DNA from: Thauera phenylacetica B4P
Lineage (GTDB): Bacteria > Pseudomonadota > Gammaproteobacteria > Burkholderiales > Rhodocyclaceae
Assembly (NCBI RefSeq): GCF_000310225.1
Contig: NZ_AMXF01000001.1
Coordinates: 1-64,000, forward strand
DNA: 64,000 nt
Direction of reading: 5' to 3'
Shown: piece by piece, positions 1 through 8,451 of the stretch
Layout of the letters: each line of letters starts with the position of its first letter
Numbering within the stretch: position 1 is the first letter of the stretch
Made by a program: the position numbers and the translations under genes
The notes under the pieces: model-generated
Seen by the model: only the letters and a program-made list of their open reading frames with translations
Database searches by the model: none
Told to the model about the DNA's origin: nothing

Positions 1-2228
1 CCCGGGCCACGGCCGCCCCGCCTGCGCCCGCGGCCGAGCGCCCCGCGCTCGCGCCGGGCGAGACCGCAGTCAGCGCGCTGCGCATCCACGGCGAGCGCGG
101 GATCGAGCTGGTCGCCGAGGGCGAGGCCGAGCTGCAGCGCGACGACACCCTCCTGACCGCCGACCGCGTCACCTACCGCGAGCCGACCGACGAGGTGCTC
201 GCCGAGGGCGACGTGGTGCTGAGCCGGGGTGGCGACACGATCCGCGGGCCGAAGGCCACGCTGGTGGTGGGCGACCGTGTCGGCAGCTTCGAGACGCCGA
301 CCTACGAGCTCTCGCGCGCCCGCCCGCCCGCGCTCGCCGGCGACGCCCCGCGCACCGTGGCCGGTAGCGGCGAGGCCGACCTGCTGCGCCTGGAGGGCGA
401 GAACCAGTACCGCCTCGCCAACGCGACGTGGACCACCTGCAGCCCCCAGGATCCGGACTGGTACATCAGGGCGCGCGAGCTCGAGCTCGACTACGACCGC
501 GAGGTCGGCACCGCGCGCGGCAGCTCGATCGTGTTCATGGACACGCCGATCTTCTGGATGCCCTGGGCCGAGTTCCCGCTCAGCGGCCAGCGCCAGTCCG
601 GCCTGCTGCCGCCCACCTTCGGCTCGTCGAACAAGACCGGGGTGGACTTCACCCAGCCGTATTACTGGAACATCGCGCCCAACTACGACGCCACCCTGGC
701 GCCGCGCATCATGACCCGCCGTGGCGTCCAGTTCGGCGGCGAGCTGCGCTATCTCGGCGAGGACTACCAGGGCACGACTCGCCTCGAATGGATGCCGAAC
801 GACAAGGTGACCGGCGAGGAGCGCAGGCTCGGCTCGATCCAGCACCAGCATCGCTTCGCACCCAACTTCTATGGCACGCTCGACCTCAATGCGGTCTCCG
901 ACGATGCCTACTTCGAGGATCTCTCGTCGAGTATCGGCGTGGCCTCGCGGGTGAACCTGCTGCGCGAGGGACGCTTGATCTACGCGGGCGGATGGTGGAC
1001 CGCGTCCGCGCTGGCGCAGCGCTACCAGACCCTGAATCCGGATCCGGATGTGCGCAACGCCGAGCCTTATCGCCGCCTGCCGCAGCTGCGCCTCGATGCC
1101 GCACGCGCCGACCTCGCCGGCGGGATGGCCGGCCTGCTCGAGACCGAGTTCGTGCGCTTCGCCCATCGCGAGACGGACCGCGACGAGGCCTCGCGCTTCG
1201 TCGCCTACCCTCAGCTCTCGCTGCCGATGCAGGGCGCCGCCTGGTTCGTGACGCCCAAGGCGGGCGTGCATTACACCAGCTACGACATCGACCGTGCCGC
1301 GGGGACTGCGGGCAAGCCCGATTCGATCACGCGCTCGGTCCCGATCGTCTCGCTCGACTCCGGCCTGTTCTTCGAGCGCGAGTCGCACTACTTCGGCAAG
1401 GACTACCTGCAGACGCTGGAGCCACGGCTCTTCTACCTGCGCGTGCCGAGCCGCAACCAAAACGACATCCCCCTCTTCGACAGCAACCGCTTCGACGTCG
1501 GCTTTGCGCAGATCTTCGCCGAGAACCGCTATTCGGGCAGCGACCGCATCGGCGACGCCAACGACCTCACGGCCGCGGTCACCACCCGCTTCATCGACGC
1601 CGAGACCGGGGTCGAGCGCGTGCGCGCGCTCGTTGGCCAGCGCTACTACTTCTCGGACCAGGAGGTCTACCTGTACGACAAGGACGAGCTGCGCCGCGCG
1701 GGCACCGGCAACGAGATCCTCGCCGGCCTCGGCGGACGCATCACCAGCACGGTGACCGTGGACTCCTACGCGCAGTACAACACCGAGACCAGCCGCACCG
1801 AGCGCCTCAACGCCAGCGTGCGCTACCAGCCCGGCTTCGCGCGCACGCTCAACCTGAGCTACCGCTATGCGCCCAACCTGCGCGTCGACGACGACATCGT
1901 GGGCCTCAAGGACATCGACGTCTCCGGGCAGTGGCCGCTCGCGCGCAACTGGTACGGTGTCGGTCGCGTCACCCACTCGCTCAAGGACGACCGCATCACC
2001 GAGGCAGTCGCGGGCATCGAATACAACGGCGGCTGCTGGGTGTTCCGGACCGCGGTGCATCGCTTCGCGATCGACGAGGACGACGTCACCAACGCCATCT
2101 TCGTGCAGCTGGAACTGAACGACCTCGCCGGGATCGGCTCGAACCCGCTCAGCCTCATCAAGCGCAGCGTTCCCGGCTATGGCAAGATCAACGACTCTTC
2201 GGCCAATCGCGTCTTCGGTGAAGACTGA
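1..2228 (+). CDS. lptD: LPS-assembly protein LptD, 3' part (5' end outside window)
   Basis: Outer-membrane beta-barrel that, with LptE, inserts lipopolysaccharide into the outer leaflet. The reading frame is open from base 3 to the stop at 2228, so the signal peptide and first codons lie upstream of the window. The first about 100 visible codons have the OstA/LptA-like repeat character (alternating GDTL, ADRV, GDVVLSRGG), followed by the long barrel domain rich in aromatic/Arg strands. A Cys in the N-terminal part (TTCSPQDPDW) and one near the end (GGCWVFRTAVHRF) fit the disulfide pairing known for LptD. It lies 31 bp upstream of surA, the usual lptD-surA-pdxA-rsmA order, which supports the call. 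The GTG at 195 is internal and not the start. Confidence 0.95.
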   Translation, partial: RATAAPPAPAAERPALAPGETAVSALRIHGERGIELVAEGEAELQRDDTLLTADRVTYREPTDEVLAEGDVVLSRGGDTIRGPKATLVVGDRVGSFETPTYELSRARPPALAGDAPRTVAGSGEADLLRLEGENQYRLANATWTTCSPQDPDWYIRARELELDYDREVGTARGSSIVFMDTPIFWMPWAEFPLSGQRQSGLLPPTFGSSNKTGVDFTQPYYWNIAPNYDATLAPRIMTRRGVQFGGELRYLGEDYQGTTRLEWMPNDKVTGEERRLGSIQHQHRFAPNFYGTLDLNAVSDDAYFEDLSSSIGVASRVNLLREGRLIYAGGWWTASALAQRYQTLNPDPDVRNAEPYRRLPQLRLDAARADLAGGMAGLLETEFVRFAHRETDRDEASRFVAYPQLSLPMQGAAWFVTPKAGVHYTSYDIDRAAGTAGKPDSITRSVPIVSLDSGLFFERESHYFGKDYLQTLEPRLFYLRVPSRNQNDIPLFDSNRFDVGFAQIFAENRYSGSDRIGDANDLTAAVTTRFIDAETGVERVRALVGQRYYFSDQEVYLYDKDELRRAGTGNEILAGLGGRITSTVTVDSYAQYNTETSRTERLNASVRYQPGFARTLNLSYRYAPNLRVDDDIVGLKDIDVSGQWPLARNWYGVGRVTHSLKDDRITEAVAGIEYNGGCWVFRTAVHRFAIDEDDVTNAIFVQLELNDLAGIGSNPLSLIKRSVPGYGKINDSSANRVFGED

Positions 2229-2259
2229 GGCTGCTCCCGCGCATCCATCCCCCATCGAC

Positions 2260-3576
2260 ATGAAACAACTCCTGCCCCGCACCCGCGTCGCCATCGCCAT
2301 CGGCCTCGCGGCCGCCACGCTCGCGCTGCCGGTGCATTCCGCGCCGCGCGCGGTCGAGGTCGACCGCATCGTCGCGGTCGTCAACAACGAAGTGATCACC
2401 GGCCTCGAGCTGCGCTCGCGCATCGAGCAGACCCGCCGCCAGCTCGCCCGCCAGGGCGTCGAGCTGCCCCCCGAGGACGTGCTGCAGCGCCAGCTGCTCG
2501 AGCGCCTGATCGTCGAGCGCGCCCAGCTCCAGCTTGCGCGCGAGTCCTCGCTGCGGGTGGACGACGCCACGCTCGACCGCGCCATCGAGCGCATCGCCTC
2601 GAACAACAAGCTCTCGATCGACCAGCTGCGTGCCACGCTGGAAAAGGACGGCGTCACGTGGAGCCGCTTCCGCGACGAGATCCGCAGCGAGATCCTGCTC
2701 ACCCGCCTGCGCGAGCGCGAGGTGGATAGCCGCATCGTGGTCACCGACGCCGAGATCGACAACTTCATCGCCAACAACCCCGACGCCTTCTCCGGCCAGG
2801 AGTTCGCCGGCGCCCACATCCTGCTGCGCACGCCCGAGGGCGCCTCGCCGCAGCAGGTCGAGGCGGTGGCCAGGCGCGCCGAGCAGGTGATGGCGCGGCT
2901 GCGCTCGGGCGAGGACTTCGCCCGCGTCGCCGCCGAAGTCTCCGACGCGCCCGACGGCCTTCAGGGCGGCGGCCTGGGCTGGCGCCCGCTCGACCGCCTG
3001 CCGGCGCTGTTCGCCGATGCAGTGCGCCGCATGCGCCCGGGCGAGACCTCGCCGGTGCTGCGCAGCGCCGCCGGGCTGCACATCGTGCGCCTGGTCGACG
3101 TGCGCGGCGGCGGCGCGGCGGCCGTGCAGCAGCTCGAGCAGACGCGCGCGCGCCATATCCTGATCAAGACCTCCGAGGTGCTCTCCGACGCCGAGGCCGA
3201 GGCGCGCCTGCTGGGCATCCGCGAGCGTGTGGTCAATGGCGCCGACTTCGCCGAGCTGGCCAAGGCGAGCTCGGCCGACCTCTCCGCCGCCCGCGGCGGC
3301 GATCTCGGCTGGCTCAACCCGGGCGACACCGTGCCCGAGTTCGAGCGCGCCATGAACGCGCTGCAGCCGGGCGCGGTCAGCGCGCCGGTGCGCTCGCCCT
3401 TCGGCTGGCACCTGATCCAGGTGATGGAGCGCCGCGTGCAGGACGTCACCGACGAGCGCAAGCGCGCCGCCGCGCGCCAGGCCCTGCGCGAGCGCAAGGC
3501 TGAGCAGGCCTACGAGGACTGGGTGCGCCAGCTGCGCGACAGCACCTACGTCGACTACCGCATCGAGCGCGAATGA
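2260..3576 (+). CDS. surA: Periplasmic peptidyl-prolyl isomerase/chaperone SurA
   Basis: Chaperone that escorts outer-membrane beta-barrel proteins such as LptD through the periplasm. The ATG at 2260 gives 438 aa, the usual SurA length, and opens with a signal peptide ([10 protein letters not shown], then an Ala/Leu-rich core ending VHSA). After the N-terminal helical domain come two parvulin (PpiC) rotamase domains: one beginning [13 protein letters not shown] with GGGLGW, the second beginning [10 protein letters not shown] with GGDLGWL and FGWHLIQV. An upstream in-frame ATG at 2179 lies inside lptD and would spoil the signal peptide, so it is rejected. It is probably cotranscribed with lptD and pdxA. 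Confidence 0.96.
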   Translation: MKQLLPRTRVAIAIGLAAATLALPVHSAPRAVEVDRIVAVVNNEVITGLELRSRIEQTRRQLARQGVELPPEDVLQRQLLERLIVERAQLQLARESSLRVDDATLDRAIERIASNNKLSIDQLRATLEKDGVTWSRFRDEIRSEILLTRLREREVDSRIVVTDAEIDNFIANNPDAFSGQEFAGAHILLRTPEGASPQQVEAVARRAEQVMARLRSGEDFARVAAEVSDAPDGLQGGGLGWRPLDRLPALFADAVRRMRPGETSPVLRSAAGLHIVRLVDVRGGGAAAVQQLEQTRARHILIKTSEVLSDAEAEARLLGIRERVVNGADFAELAKASSADLSAARGGDLGWLNPGDTVPEFERAMNALQPGAVSAPVRSPFGWHLIQVMERRVQDVTDERKRAAARQALRERKAEQAYEDWVRQLRDSTYVDYRIERE

Positions 3577-3589
3577 GCGCGCCCGCACG

Positions 3590-3655
3590 GCCGCCCGAAG
3601 GCAAGCGTTCGCCTCCCCCGGGGAGGATGTCACGCAGCGACGGGAGGGGAGTCCA
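3590..3655 (+). repeat. GC-rich intergenic repeat between surA and pdxA
   Basis: The gap holds a C-run/G-run hairpin (CGCCTCCCCCGGGGAGG) followed by CAGCGACGGGAGGGGAG. It begins with CGGCCGCCCGAAGG, the same start as the element at 29144 inside the tra operon. Both look like members of the short GC-rich intergenic repeats common in betaproteobacteria. The last G-rich stretch also serves as the pdxA ribosome binding site. Confidence 0.55.
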
Positions 3656-4672
3656 TTGAGCATCGCCGCGGATGCGGGGCGCGGGCTCGTCGCCATCACC
3701 AGCGGAGAACCCGCCGGGGTCGGCCCCGAGCTGTGCCTGCGCCTGGCCGAGCGCGCCTGGCCGCTGCGTCCGGTTTTGCTCGCCGACCTCGGGCTGATGC
3801 GCGCACGCGCCGCGGCGCTGGGCAACGCCGTGGGCGTGGTCGAGTTCGATGCCGCGCGGCCTGCGCCCGCCGGCGTGGTCGAGGTGCTGCACCTGCCGCT
3901 CGCCGCGCCGTCCCGGCCGGGCGTGCTCGATGCGGCCAATGGAGCCTACGTGCTGCGATTGCTCGACCGCGCCATCGCCGGCTGCGTGCAGGGCGAGTTC
4001 GCCGCCATGGTCACCGCGCCGGTGCACAAGGGCGTGATCTGCGAGGGACTGGGTGCCCACGAGACCATGCCCTTTACCGGCCACACCGAATACCTCGCCG
4101 AGCACACCGGCACGGCGCGGGTGGTGATGATGCTGGTGGGCGGCGGTCTGCGCGTCGCGCTGGCGACCACCCACCTGCCGCTCGCCGCGGTGCCGGCGGC
4201 GATTACGCCGCAGGTGCTGGAAGAGACCCTGCGCATCCTGCACGCCGACCTCGTGCGTCACTTCGGGCAGAAATCGCCGCGCATCCTGGTCGCCGGCCTC
4301 AACCCGCATGCGGGCGAGGGCGGGCACATGGGGCGCGAGGAGATCGACGTCATCATCCCGGTGCTCGGGCGCCTGCGCGCCGAGGGCATGCAGCTGGTCG
4401 GCCCGCTGCCCGCCGACACCCTGTTCGTGCCGCACACGCTGGCGCAGGGCGACGCCGTGCTCGCGATGTACCACGACCAGGGCCTGCCGGTGCTCAAGCA
4501 CGCCAGCTTCGGCGGCGGCGTCAATGTCACGCTCGGCCTGCCCATCATCCGCACTTCGGTCGACCATGGCACCGCGCTCGACCTCGCCGGCAGCGGCCGT
4601 GCCGACCCGGGCAGCCTGTTCGCCGCGCTCGAGCTCGCGATCGCGATGACGCAGGCGCGCGCCGCAGCCTGA
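3656..4672 (+). CDS. pdxA: 4-hydroxythreonine-4-phosphate dehydrogenase PdxA
   Basis: NAD-dependent enzyme of de novo pyridoxal 5'-phosphate synthesis that oxidises and decarboxylates 4-phosphohydroxy-L-threonine. The TTG start at 3656 is preceded by GGGAGGGGAG and gives 338 aa, typical for PdxA. Seen motifs: [12 protein letters not shown] at the N terminus, [19 protein letters not shown], the metal/substrate-site segment [13 protein letters not shown], and [11 protein letters not shown] with [14 protein letters not shown] near the end. The next gene, rsmA, follows after 43 bp, as in many proteobacteria. Confidence 0.96.
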   Translation: MSIAADAGRGLVAITSGEPAGVGPELCLRLAERAWPLRPVLLADLGLMRARAAALGNAVGVVEFDAARPAPAGVVEVLHLPLAAPSRPGVLDAANGAYVLRLLDRAIAGCVQGEFAAMVTAPVHKGVICEGLGAHETMPFTGHTEYLAEHTGTARVVMMLVGGGLRVALATTHLPLAAVPAAITPQVLEETLRILHADLVRHFGQKSPRILVAGLNPHAGEGGHMGREEIDVIIPVLGRLRAEGMQLVGPLPADTLFVPHTLAQGDAVLAMYHDQGLPVLKHASFGGGVNVTLGLPIIRTSVDHGTALDLAGSGRADPGSLFAALELAIAMTQARAAA

Positions 4673-4715
4673 GCGCGGCGAAGCCAGGCCGGGCCACCCC
4701 GGCGAAAGGAATCCC

Positions 4716-5534
4716 ATGCACGACTTCGACACCGACGGCCATCGCGCGCGCAAGCGCTTCGGCCAGAACTTCCTCTCCGACCCCAACATCATCCGCAAGA
4801 TCATCGACGGCATCCGCCCGCAGCCGGGCGAGCTCATGGTCGAGATCGGCCCCGGCCTGGGTGCGATGACCGACCCGCTGATCGAGCGCCTCGGCCACCT
4901 GCACGTGGTCGAGATCGACCGCGACCTCATCGCCCGCCTGCACGAGCGCTACACCGCCGAACAACTGACGGTGCACGAGGGCGACGCGCTCAAGTTCGAC
5001 TTCGGCAGCCTGTGCGGTGGCCAGGGCGCCGACGACAAGCCGTCGCTGCGCATCGTCGGCAACCTGCCCTACAACATCTCCACGCCCATCCTGTTCCACC
5101 TCGCCGGCTTCGCCGACCAGGTCAAGGACATGACCTTCATGCTGCAGAAGGAGGTGGTGATGCGCATGGTGGCCGAGCCGGGCACCGAGGAATACGGCCG
5201 CCTGTCGGTGATGCTGCAGTACCGCTTCCGCATGGGGCGGCTGTTCGACGTGCCGCCGGGGGCGTTTCGTCCGGCGCCCAAGGTCATGTCGAGCATCGTG
5301 CGCATGGCCCCGCTGCCGGCCGAGCAGCTCGGCGCGCACGACGAGGCCTTGCTCGGGCGCATCGTCGCCGCCGCCTTCGGCCAGCGCCGCAAGACCCTGC
5401 GCAACACCTTGCGCGAGTTCATCGACGACGCCGGGCTGCAGGCGCTCGGCATCGACCCCGGGCTGCGTGGCGAGAAGCTGTCGGTGGAGCAGTACGTCGC
5501 GATCGCGAACGAGTGCGTGAGGCGTGAGGCGTGA
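4716..5534 (+). CDS. rsmA: 16S rRNA (adenine1518/1519-N6)-dimethyltransferase RsmA (KsgA)
   Basis: Dimethylates two adjacent adenines in the 3' hairpin of 16S rRNA during small-subunit assembly. The protein is 272 aa. It starts with the typical [16 protein letters not shown] segment, then the SAM-binding motif [11 protein letters not shown], the acidic VVEIDRDL, and the catalytic [11 protein letters not shown]. The C-terminal domain carries [12 protein letters not shown]. The ATG at 4716 is preceded by GGCGAAAGGAATCCC, a good ribosome binding site. It is the last gene of the plus-strand core operon; its stop codon touches the terminator hairpin at 5533. Confidence 0.97.
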   Translation: MHDFDTDGHRARKRFGQNFLSDPNIIRKIIDGIRPQPGELMVEIGPGLGAMTDPLIERLGHLHVVEIDRDLIARLHERYTAEQLTVHEGDALKFDFGSLCGGQGADDKPSLRIVGNLPYNISTPILFHLAGFADQVKDMTFMLQKEVVMRMVAEPGTEEYGRLSVMLQYRFRMGRLFDVPPGAFRPAPKVMSSIVRMAPLPAEQLGAHDEALLGRIVAAAFGQRRKTLRNTLREFIDDAGLQALGIDPGLRGEKLSVEQYVAIANECVRREA

Positions 5535-5560
5535 AAAAGCCGGCGGGTGCCGGCTTTTTC
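5533..5560. terminator. Bidirectional intrinsic terminator after rsmA
   Basis: A perfect 12-bp stem GAAAAAGCCGGC/GCCGGCTTTTTC with a GGGT loop. The A-run on one side and the T-run on the other allow it to stop rsmA (plus) and the DUF2892 gene (minus, stop at 5576). Confidence 0.9.
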
Positions 5561-5575
5561 GTGGGGTGGGCTCGC

Positions 5576-5767
5576 TTACTTCTTGCTGAGCGGGCAGGTG
5601 TTCATGCCGAGCATCGTGTAGGCGGGGCACCAGCCGAGCAGGCCGGTGGCGAGCGGGACGATGCCGATCCAGGCCCACACCGGGCCGCCGAACACCGCCC
5701 AGGCGAGCAGCGCGATACCGGCTACGATGCGAAGGATCTTGTCGGCGCCACCAACGTTCGTTTTCAT
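5576..5767 (-). CDS. DUF2892 small inner-membrane protein
   Basis: 63-aa protein with two hydrophobic segments (ILRIVAGIALLAWAVFGG and AWIGIVPLATGLLGWCPAY) and a C-terminal TMLGMNTC, the pattern of the DUF2892 family. That family is found alone or fused to rhodanese domains (as in YgaP), and its function is unclear. The ATG at 5767 is preceded by AAGGAGA; longer frames upstream are not supported. The conserved Cys pair in WCPAY...NTCPL could bear persulfide chemistry (inference). The neighbouring Crp/Fnr regulator gene and the palindrome upstream suggest direct control. Confidence 0.85.
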   Translation of the reverse strand: MKTNVGGADKILRIVAGIALLAWAVFGGPVWAWIGIVPLATGLLGWCPAYTMLGMNTCPLSKK

Positions 5768-5832
5768 GTGTGTTCTCCTTGGATCGGATGAGGTGAGTGA
5801 CCGCATTGGAGCACGCGCGGCCGGCTGCGGTC

Positions 5833-5848
5833 TGTAACCGAGGTTACA
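5833..5848. promoter_or_regulatory. Palindromic operator upstream of the DUF2892 gene
   Basis: TGTAACCGAGGTTACA is a perfect inverted repeat of 7 bp around a 2-bp centre, 66 bp upstream of the DUF2892 start codon and about 70 bp beyond the 3' end of the Crp/Fnr gene. The half-site length and spacing suit a Crp/Fnr-family dimer, though the half-site is not the classic FNR TTGAT. Binding is inferred. Confidence 0.6.
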
Positions 5849-5914
5849 CAGCCCGCGCTCGATCCAGGATGTTACGCCCGCCCGCTCCGGGACGGGAGCC
5901 CGCAAGCGTGGGGC

Positions 5915-6616
5915 TCAGGCCGCGCCCCTGCCCTCGGAGGCCATGCGGCGCAGCCCGGACGGATCGATGATCTCGACCTGCTCGCGCGCGAGCTTCACCA
6001 GGCCTTGCTCGGCGAAGCTCTTGAGCAGGCGGCTGACGATCTCGCGCACGCTGCCGAGCTCGTCGGCGAGCTGCTGGTGGGTGACGTGCAGTACGCGGCC
6101 CTTGCCCAGCAGCAGCGCCGCCAGGCGCTGGTCGAGCTTGCGGAAGGCGACCTCCTCAATGAGCTGCATGAGGTCGGCGATGCGCTCGGCGAAGAGGTGG
6201 AAGACGAAGTCGCGGAAGGGGCGCTCGGCCATCATCTCGTCGAACACCGCCTTGGGCAGCAGCATCAGCAGGGTGTCGGACTCGGTGACGCCGCGCGCGT
6301 TGTAGTCCTCGTGGCCGAGCAGGCAGGACGAGGAGATGATGCAGGTCTCGCCCGGGCCCACGCGGTACAGCGGCAGCTCGCGCCCGCTCGGCGCGCACTT
6401 GCTCACCCGCACAGTGCCCTCGACCACGAAGGGGAAGCCCTCGCAGGCCTGGCGGTCGTCGAACAGCATCGCGCCCGCGGGAACGCGCATCCACTGCGCG
6501 CTGTGCAGCAGACGGGCGTGGGCGGACGCGGACAGCGCACCCAGCACCGGATAGCAGCTTTCGAGGCGTTGTGCTTCGGCCTGGGGCGTGGGCATGGCGT
6601 TGGTGTGCGAGGTCAT
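5915..6616 (-). CDS. Crp/Fnr-family transcriptional regulator
   Basis: 233-aa protein with an N-terminal cyclic-nucleotide-binding fold (about residues 25-145, with the jelly-roll segments PAGAMLFDD, FPFVVEGTVRV and YRVGPGETCIISSSCLL) and a C-terminal winged helix (HVTHQQLADELGSVREIVSRLL). It lacks the four-Cys N-terminal array of an iron-sulfur FNR; several scattered Cys (for example TCIISSSC) could sense redox, but this is inference. The gene is divergent from nothing: it reads in the same direction as the DUF2892 gene just downstream, which has a palindrome in front of it. This makes DUF2892 the obvious candidate target. Confidence 0.9.
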   Translation of the reverse strand: MTSHTNAMPTPQAEAQRLESCYPVLGALSASAHARLLHSAQWMRVPAGAMLFDDRQACEGFPFVVEGTVRVSKCAPSGRELPLYRVGPGETCIISSSCLLGHEDYNARGVTESDTLLMLLPKAVFDEMMAERPFRDFVFHLFAERIADLMQLIEEVAFRKLDQRLAALLLGKGRVLHVTHQQLADELGSVREIVSRLLKSFAEQGLVKLAREQVEIIDPSGLRRMASEGRGAA

Positions 6617-6656
6617 CGGCGCATTGTCTTACAGACGGCGGTGGCGCGGTGTGGCG

Positions 6657-7430
6657 TCACGCGCCCAGCGCAAGCTCCAGCACCACCGGCGCGTGGTCCG
6701 ACGGCCGCTCCAGGCGGCGCGGCGCCTTGTCCACGCTGCAGCTGCGGCAGGCCTCGCGCAGCGCGGGCGACACCAGCAGGTGGTCGATGCGCAGGCCGAA
6801 GTTGCGGCGGAAGGCCATCATGCGGTAGTCCCACCACGAGAACGCGCGCTCGGGCTGCTCGAAGAGGCGGAAGGCGTCGATCAGGCCGAGGGCCTGCAGC
6901 GCGCGGAAGGCGGCGCGCTCGGGCTCGGACACGTGGATCTCGTCCTTCCAGTCGGGGTGGGCGTCGCGGTCTTCCGGCGCGATGTTGAAGTCACCGGCCA
7001 GCACCAGGCGCTCGTGCGTCTTCATCTCCTCGCGCAGCCAGTCGGTCAGCGCGGCGAGCCAGCGCAGCTTGTACTCGAACTTGTCCGAGCCCACCGCCTG
7101 GCCGTTGGGGAAGTAGCCGCACACCACGCGCACGCCAGCGATGGTTGCGGCGATGATGCGCTTCTGCTCGTCCTCGAAGCCGGGGATGTTGCGCACCACG
7201 GTGGCTTCGTCGATCGGCTGCGGGCTCAGGATGGCGACGCCGTTGTAGGTCTTCTGGCCGATGAACACGGCGTGATAGCCGGCCGCCTCTAGTTCGGTGA
7301 CCGGGAAGGCCTTGTCCTCGAGCTTGAGCTCCTGCAGGCAGAGCGCGTCGGGCTTGTTGGCGGCGAGCCAGTCGAGGACGTGGGGCAGGCGGACCTTCAG
7401 GGAGTTGACGTTCCAGGTGGCAAACTTCAT
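6657..7430 (-). CDS. xth: Exodeoxyribonuclease III / AP endonuclease
   Basis: Repairs abasic sites and 3' blocks and degrades double-stranded DNA 3' to 5'. The protein is 257 aa, the normal size. The exonuclease-endonuclease-phosphatase motifs are visible: KFATWNVNSLKVRL, ALCLQELKLED (metal-binding Glu), GYFPNGQAV, LVLAGDFNIAPEDRDAH, and the terminal SDHAPVVLEL with catalytic Asp-His. It is the last recognisable core gene before the accessory region; its start codon at 7430 marks the left limit of the unassigned stretch. Confidence 0.95.
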   Translation of the reverse strand: MKFATWNVNSLKVRLPHVLDWLAANKPDALCLQELKLEDKAFPVTELEAAGYHAVFIGQKTYNGVAILSPQPIDEATVVRNIPGFEDEQKRIIAATIAGVRVVCGYFPNGQAVGSDKFEYKLRWLAALTDWLREEMKTHERLVLAGDFNIAPEDRDAHPDWKDEIHVSEPERAAFRALQALGLIDAFRLFEQPERAFSWWDYRMMAFRRNFGLRIDHLLVSPALREACRSCSVDKAPRRLERPSDHAPVVLELALGA

Positions 7431-7863
7431 ATGTTTCGTAGCCTATTGATTTTGTTCGTGTTTTTTGTGAATCATTGACGTCAATCTGTGCTGGCTACAA
7501 GTCTAGCTACAAATCTTGGGCGAGATGGTGTGACCTGCTGGGACATGATCGCCAAGTCACCTGTTTTGTAGCTGGGTGGCAGCCTATCCGTGATCGGCGC
7601 GGACCCGTGCGCCCTCGTGGACAACTGGAGGTGGGCTCCGCCAGCGGGATGACGGGAGGAACGGGATTCCGTGCTGTGCGTGCTGTTGTGGAGCCGTCCT
7701 TGGTTGCAAGAAACATGTCGCCGCCCAACCGGAACGAAGTCGGCCAGATCGCTCTGCAACGTGTCGACAGCGCGCGCGGGTGTGTGGCACGGGATAGGCT
7801 GGGGCTGGACAATCATCATGTGCTTATGGACCTGAAGCTGCATATTTATCCACGACTCTTTGG
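7431..7863. other. Unassigned boundary stretch between xth and the accessory genes
   Basis: No convincing gene is seen; two open frames of about 130 codons (7475-7867 plus, 7481-7882 minus) overlap on opposite strands, lack ribosome binding sites and match nothing I recognise. The stretch is less GC-rich near xth. It contains a perfect 12-bp palindrome ATTGACGTCAAT at 7474-7485 and two near-identical 11-bp direct repeats GCTACAAGTCT/GCTACAAATCT at 7494-7504 and 7506-7516. It may be remnant DNA at the edge of an insertion. Confidence 0.5.
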
Positions 7864-8076
7864 ATGATGCAACGTGCGGCAACCAAGGCCGGAATTAAGG
7901 AACTGCCTGAGGCGATGCCGGGTGCTCACGAGTGGCAGTTGTGGACCTACAGCCCGGCCCTGATTCCAGACCAGGCGACGGTGGATCCGTTGTCGTTGAT
8001 CCTCAGCATGCGGGACATTTTGGATGATCGCGTCCAGATCGCGTTGGGCGAAATGAAGGGGCAACTTCCATGGTGA
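7864..8076 (+). CDS. Hypothetical protein, possibly the C-terminal remnant of an accessory DNA-binding/antitoxin-like protein
   Basis: 70 codons from ATG at 7864; the frame is open back only to a stop at 7795, so any longer ancestor is interrupted. The segment ATVDPLSLILSMRDILDDRV resembles, from memory only, C-terminal parts of longer accessory proteins that partner AbiEii-type nucleotidyltransferases. The resemblance and the lack of an N-terminal domain suggest a remnant. No nucleotidyltransferase follows; instead a hipB-like gene begins about 110 bp downstream. Function not assigned. Confidence 0.35.
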   Translation: MMQRAATKAGIKELPEAMPGAHEWQLWTYSPALIPDQATVDPLSLILSMRDILDDRVQIALGEMKGQLPW

Positions 8077-8187
8077 GTAGCCTGAGGTGGCTTGACGGAC
8101 ACTCATCGCAGTCGGTCGCTCGAGATTTTGTGTCCCGAGGGCTACATTATTGGCCTTGTGAGGTTAATTTGATGCTTGGGGGCTACA

Positions 8188-8451
8188 GTGACGACGCTGT
8201 CCGATGTTGCCGGAATGCTCAGAGGTGCTCGCCGAGAAGCGGGGCTGAGCCAAGATGAACTTGCCCAGCGGGCGGGCGTCGCGCGTACGACCGTGGCGCG
8301 GATGGAAAACCTGGCCAACGGTGACATGAGCGTGTCCGCGCTGGTGAGCTTGCTCGAAGCCGCCGGCTACGACCTGAAGCTGGTGAAGGCTGGACACGCG
8401 CGCACGGTCGAGGACATCCTCGCCGAGCAGCGTCGAGGTGATTCTGCATGA
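8188..8451 (+). CDS. hipB: HipB-like helix-turn-helix antitoxin/regulator
   Basis: Small Xre-type DNA-binding protein of 87 aa when started at the GTG at 8188, which has GGGGG about 7 bp upstream; a TTG at 8176 would add four residues. The helix-turn-helix is plain: ARREAGLSQDELAQRAGVAR followed by TTVARMENLANG. The C terminus carries a charged tail (ILAEQRRGDSA). The stop overlaps the next ATG (ATGA at 8448), the usual hipBA coupling, so it should have served as antitoxin and operon autorepressor for the adjoining HipA-like kinase. It is intact although the kinase gene is not. Confidence 0.82.
   Translation: MTTLSDVAGMLRGARREAGLSQDELAQRAGVARTTVARMENLANGDMSVSALVSLLEAAGYDLKLVKAGHARTVEDILAEQRRGDSA

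Noticed and set aside
2188-3939. Long minus-strand open frame across surA
   Set aside because: Low-complexity Ala/Arg/Gly protein with no start signal, fully antisense to the conserved surA; an effect of high GC.
3446-4930. Minus-strand 494-codon frame over pdxA
   Set aside because: Antisense to pdxA and rsmA, with no recognisable domain.
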